A stretch of 17,969 nt of DNA from Parachlorella kessleri (Eukaryota; Chlorophyta; Trebouxiophyceae; Chlorellales; Chlorellaceae). Shown here piece by piece: positions 13,952-17,969 of this stretch; the first letter of the stretch is position 1; each line of letters opens with the position of its first letter. The stretch covers positions 1 to 17,969 of the forward strand of contig BBXU01000123.1 in the NCBI GenBank assembly GCA_001598975.1, written 5' to 3'. The position numbers and the translations under genes were made by a program. The notes under the pieces were generated by a model, which was given only the letters and a program-made list of their open reading frames with translations, was not told the origin of the DNA and made no database searches.

Positions 13952-16900
13952 TTAGACGGGCGGCAGATTGGTGGTGGTGGGCAGCATGCGGAACTCCGCC
14001 CTCAGCCTGTTGCTCACGCTCTCCATGGCCTGCAGCCATGTTCAAGCAAGATGAAGAGTCATCTCATGCTGCCTGCCTACCTTGAGCTGCGCAGAACATA
14101 CCCAGGGCTGGGCTTGGATGTACCGTACCGCCTGACCTGCTTCAAGACACGCTGGCACCGTCTTACTTCAACCACATGTACACCATAGCCTGGGCCTAGG
14201 CAGCAAGCTGGGAACTGCGCGCAAGATAATCTCTGGCACCAACTACCTTCAGCCAGCACTACTCCTACACCAGTCTTACTTGCGACCCACCCTGGGCATC
14301 CTAGTAAGACTCCAAGCACGGCAGTTGTCCTGCTGCAGCAGTCAGGCCCAGACAAGCATGGCACCCTCCCCACACTCCTCCCCACGCGACTGACCTCAGC
14401 AATCTTGCGGTCCACGACATCATAGCCCATGGGTCCTCCCACGTCCTTCATGCCGGGCTCCGTCACCCCTCCCTTGCCCACACCGTGCTGGGGGTCGTGG
14501 GGGTAGGCGTGGCCCCCGTGGAGCGACACATCCAGCCCCTCCACCTCCACCTCTGCACCAGGGCCCCCGCTTGTGGTGCCAGTTTGTAGGGTGGAATAGC
14601 TACCTAGCCACGCCGCTACTCAAGTGTGAGGACCGACTCCACAGACACGACGAGGGGTGCCCCCAAGGGACCACGCACCGCAGCCATGTGACAATCGGTG
14701 TTCATGCAGCCAGCTGAAGCGATACTAACGCGATTACCAGCCTAGCGGCTGGGCAAGCAAAACGAAGCTAGGGTGTGCTTGGCTGATGAAGGGATCATGC
14801 ACCAAAACCCACGCGCCGGCTAGCCACACAACACCGAGCCTCAGGGAGGGACGGGACTCACCAGGAGGCACCCTGAACAGGCCGGCCTTCTTGAGGATGA
14901 AGAAGAAGGGAAACATGATGCCCAGCACCCAACCTGCAGATGCAAGACCATGGCAAGAGCGCATGAGCAACCTGCCTCTGCTGTCCTGCACGGGCAGAGA
15001 GGCAAACAGCAGCGCAAGGAGTGCTCACCGTCACAGATCCACACCTTGTCCACACAAACCAAGTGCTATGCGCACACACAGAGTTTGTGCACTGGCAGAG
15101 CAGTGCTGCGGGTTCACCCACCGGCGATGCAGACAATGTAGACCATCACAGCACCCAGCGTCGACCCGTCGCCACCCATGATGAAGCCATAGGCACGGGC
15201 ACCGTCCGCATAGGGGCTGGGCCCATACACGTTCAACACCATGTTCTGCAAGGGCAAAACCAAGTGGCATGCCATGCTTGAGCTAGATGCCAGTTAACAA
15301 AATACACGTAGTCCCGTAGTTCAGTGAGGGTTGGCATGAGCGACACTCTTGTGCCTTGGCAGGCGACCTGGCAGCACAGCCACCAGCCTTGCAAGCCAAG
15401 TGGTGGGAGCCCCCACGCCCGAGTTATGTGCTTCTGGCTAGGCACAGACGAAAGACTGTGGAAAAACAAAAATTCCTCACCTCGGCAGCAAAGGCAGCGG
15501 AGGCGATCAGGCCCCACACTCCACACGCAGCGTGCACAGCGATGGCATCCAGGGGGTCATCCACCTGCACCCCACAACTGGCAACCCTTTGACAGCCAGA
15601 GCCAAGAACGAATGCCCCGAGGGTTCTTAGCAAGGGTGGCAGGTAGTGGAAACAGGGAAAAGCGCTGGGCTGAGAGGGTTCTGTTTGGCTGGTGGAAAAG
15701 ACAACACTTGTGAAACGCAGGCCTGCTGGTACCTCCACAGCCACGCCGCTGTCAGGGGGTGCTTCAGACGCAATCACCTTGAGCACGTGCAGGTTGACCT
15801 TGGATGCGATGACATACACAAAGGCGCCGATGATGCCAGTAATGATGGCAGCCCAGGTGTTCATCACGTGGCAGCCCCCTGCAAAGCACGTGGCACTACC
15901 ACTAAGCAGCAGCACAGGGGGGCAGATCACCAGCATGACGACGCGTGGTGTTAGAGAAGCACACCAACCAAGTGACCCAGCTAGCCAGCCGGAGGCACCC
16001 GTCTTGCAGGGGTCCTCTTCAAGACATGCCATGCAAAGCAGCGCACCACTGCTGGCCAAGACAACATGGGCGCAAGTGCCCCTTGCTGGCAGCCCTGACC
16101 CTGGAGAGAGGGCGAGACACACGCAACACACAAGATGCACATACATAGTAACCAAGGGAGGAATGCCAGGCAGGTTTCTACCAACTCGAGCACCTCAGCC
16201 TGTCATCCACCCAGAGTGCCTACCAGTGATTGACACCAGGCCGGCCAAGGCTCCATTGCCAGCAATGATCAGGTCCCACACAACCACTCCCACGGTGAAG
16301 TAGCTGATGGCCATGGTGATGAACAGAGTAGCCAGGGTGCCAGCAGCAGCGGCAACCTGCATGCATGGGGGGTTGGGCAGGCAGCTCGCGCACCCTCTTG
16401 CGGCCGCCCAGCAGAGACACCGTGGACACCTGTCACCTGTCGGTGGCTTCACCAAGCGACTAGCTAGTACCAAGCGACCCGCGGCAGCACAGTCGTGGAG
16501 GAGGAGCCACCTCCACGACAAGCAGGGCATGCTGCACTGCGCAGCCATGAAGCCGGCGGGAAGGATGCAAAGTCAAGCAGGATGTCCCGAAGAGGGGGGG
16601 GCACTTGTCGTGCCAGCTGCCTGCCTGCTTCCGCTCACCGTGGTGTTGACAGCGATGGCCGCACAGACGCTGGAGAAGCCTCCGGCAGAGAAGCGGCCAG
16701 TGTTGCTGAGGATGGCATTGGTTGAGCCTGGGTTGAAGCCGTACCTGCAGGGAATGCATCAAGGGGAACGGGTCTGGGCGCTTGGCTAGCTAAGCAGCTA
16801 CCCAACGAGCTTCTACCAACCAACAGGATGCCAGCCAGATAACCTTGGCACGATTGTGCGAGCGGTCTGCTGGGCGAAGTTGTAGGGTAGACGGAGCACC

Positions 16901-17925
16901 AGTCCCTGTGCAGACTCAAGGTAGGGACGCCCGCTTCGCTGGCAATCCACCATCTTAGTCAACTGCACTGCTGGTGGTCCTAGCCAGTCGCACTGCTGCT
17001 CACCAGCCAAACCACAGCAGGAAGACGCCCAGTAGGTTGAGCGAGGCGTTGTGGCCGGGCATGTCTACAGGCTTGCCGGCGGAGTCAAAGCGCCCGATGC
17101 GGGGGCCCAGGACCCAGGCGCCAGCGAGGGACGCAAAGCCGCCCACCTGCAGGAGCATAAAGATGATCCAGAACTTGGCAAATGGGCTCGCCCCTACTTG
17201 GCCCCTAGCGGAGTCGGGTACTTGCACAGCACATCCCCATGCAGCTAGCTTCTGGCAAGCAGAAGCCCAGTCCAGCGTAGTCTGTGTACCCCTTCCTGCC
17301 AAGCAGCCTTGCAGCCGCTACAAGAGACCATCACGGCAGTGCATATGCTGCGCCTCTGGCTAAGAAACAGCAGCGAGCCCACATAGCTCTCTTGCTGCCT
17401 CCTCCCGTCCCTAGAGCAACAACACCTTGCCCACACACAGTCACCCACCCACCCACCATGTGCACGGGCCCGTCCCCGGCAAAGTCGTAGGCCCCCGCGC
17501 CCGCAAACAGAAGGTAGTTCTGGTGCCTGGCCGACTCGGTATTGCGGATGGGCGAGATCCAGCCAAAGGGCGACCACACCCTGCACGCAAGTGGCGGGAG
17601 GAGACCGGTGCACTTAAGAGCGCGGCGCGGACGGCGCTGGCAGGGCGCAAGCCGCATCACACCAGGCGGCAGCAGCAGGCCGACAAAACAGGGAGCAGAG
17701 TTTCTCCCTTCCCCAGCTCCCAGGCTTGAAGAGGCTCCCTGCCAGGGCTGCCTCAGGCACGTAAAAATCCAGCAGCGATAACGGACCAAGAAAGCGGTCA
17801 ACCCAAACACAGGCGAGACCCCGCCAGTCGCAGTCCACCTTGGACCTTGCTCGCTCGCTCACTCACCAATGCGCCACCACCGGGTAGACAAAGCAGACCA
17901 CCATGATCTCATACATCATGTACGC
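13952..17925 (-). CDS. AMT1: AMT1-type ammonium transporter (5' part beyond right edge)
   Basis: Eleven minus-strand exons: 17925-17867, 17580-17457, 17146-17004, 16744-16639, 16356-16224, 15878-15733, 15564-15481, 15245-15122, 14933-14862, 14552-14395 and 14029-13952. They give 408 residues with continuous phase, all GT-AG, ending in TAA. The first exon has an acceptor (TGCAG) at its edge, so one or more upstream exons with the first membrane helices are outside the window. Conserved AMT features (partial numbering): VAHWVW (17-22); DFAG with Asp52; pore His60 in PVHMVGG; GPRIGRFD (75-82); WFGWYGFNPGS (106-116); SITGGCH; and the second pore His248 in AVHAACGVWG. Together these are the twin-His pore and the selectivity residues. 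The C-terminal tail begins LFRVPPEVEVEGLDVSLHGGHAY. Ser340 lies where plant AMT1 proteins carry the regulatory Thr (Thr460 in AtAMT1;1), so trans-gating by phosphorylation is plausible but inferred. The protein should import ammonium across the plasma or plastid membrane; which one is not visible here. Confidence 0.96.
15626..15695. repeat. Third copy of the intron repeat, in an AMT intron
   Basis: CTTAGCAAGGGTGGCAGGTA and the following 13 bases match 12752-12784 at 29 of 33 positions by eye. Weaker similarity continues through GCTGGGCTGAGAGGGTT. The copy lies in AMT intron 15565-15732, in the same plus-strand orientation as the AAA intron copies. Confidence 0.6.
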
Positions 17926-17941
17926 CTGCACCACCGGTGCA

Positions 17942-17956
17942 TGTGTGTGTGTGTGT
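17942..17956. repeat. (TG)n microsatellite
   Basis: About seven TG units lie at the right edge, inside the AMT intron that precedes the exon starting at 17925. On the minus strand they read as CA repeats upstream of the acceptor. Confidence 0.8.
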
Positions 17957-17969
17957 CAGAGAGAGGGGG

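Noticed and set aside
15424..16155. 243-codon continuous minus-strand frame
   Set aside because: It is AMT exons 15878-15733 and 15564-15481 read straight through their introns. Splice sites and family order support separate exons.

Overview
The window looks like nuclear DNA of a green alga (chlorophyte). It is moderately GC-rich. Its genes are dense and heavily interrupted, with introns of about 85-550 bp whose acceptors are mostly CTGCAG or TTGCAG, and Gln/Ala/Gly/Ser-rich insertions break up conserved domains. TGTAA, the polyadenylation signal typical of green algae, lies shortly after two stop codons. The protein families are plant-like: a plant-type SSRP1, a DAA1-type AAA ATPase and an AMT1-type ammonium transporter. 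I cannot name the species. I saw no rRNA, tRNA, CRISPR array, phage gene or intact transposon.

Four protein genes were reconstructed exon by exon. Every junction was checked for splice dinucleotides, phase continuity and remembered family motifs. (1) Minus strand, 16-506: the first three exons of SSRP1, a subunit of the FACT histone chaperone; the gene runs off the left edge. (2) Plus strand, 1183-5185: a SIRT2-type NAD-dependent protein deacylase (sirtuin) in 11 exons. (3) Plus strand, 5621-13148: a complete 15-exon, 1163-residue AAA ATPase of the plant DAA1 / Msp1-related type. (4) Minus strand, 13952-17925: the last 11 exons (408 residues) of an AMT1-type ammonium transporter; its N-terminus lies beyond the right edge.

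SSRP1 and the sirtuin, both linked to chromatin in other eukaryotes, are divergent across a 676-bp spacer. That spacer holds a perfect 14-bp palindrome close to the SSRP1 start. The sirtuin and the AAA gene are head-to-tail with a 435-bp gap. The AAA and AMT genes converge across 803 bp.

I found no clear new multi-gene system. The points most worth a second look are: altered spacing of the sirtuin zinc cysteines; two GC-AG introns whose retention would truncate the enzymes; a competing C-terminal splice path in the sirtuin; a roughly 245-residue insertion with a membrane-like segment inside the AAA protein; and a short repeat shared between introns of neighbouring genes.
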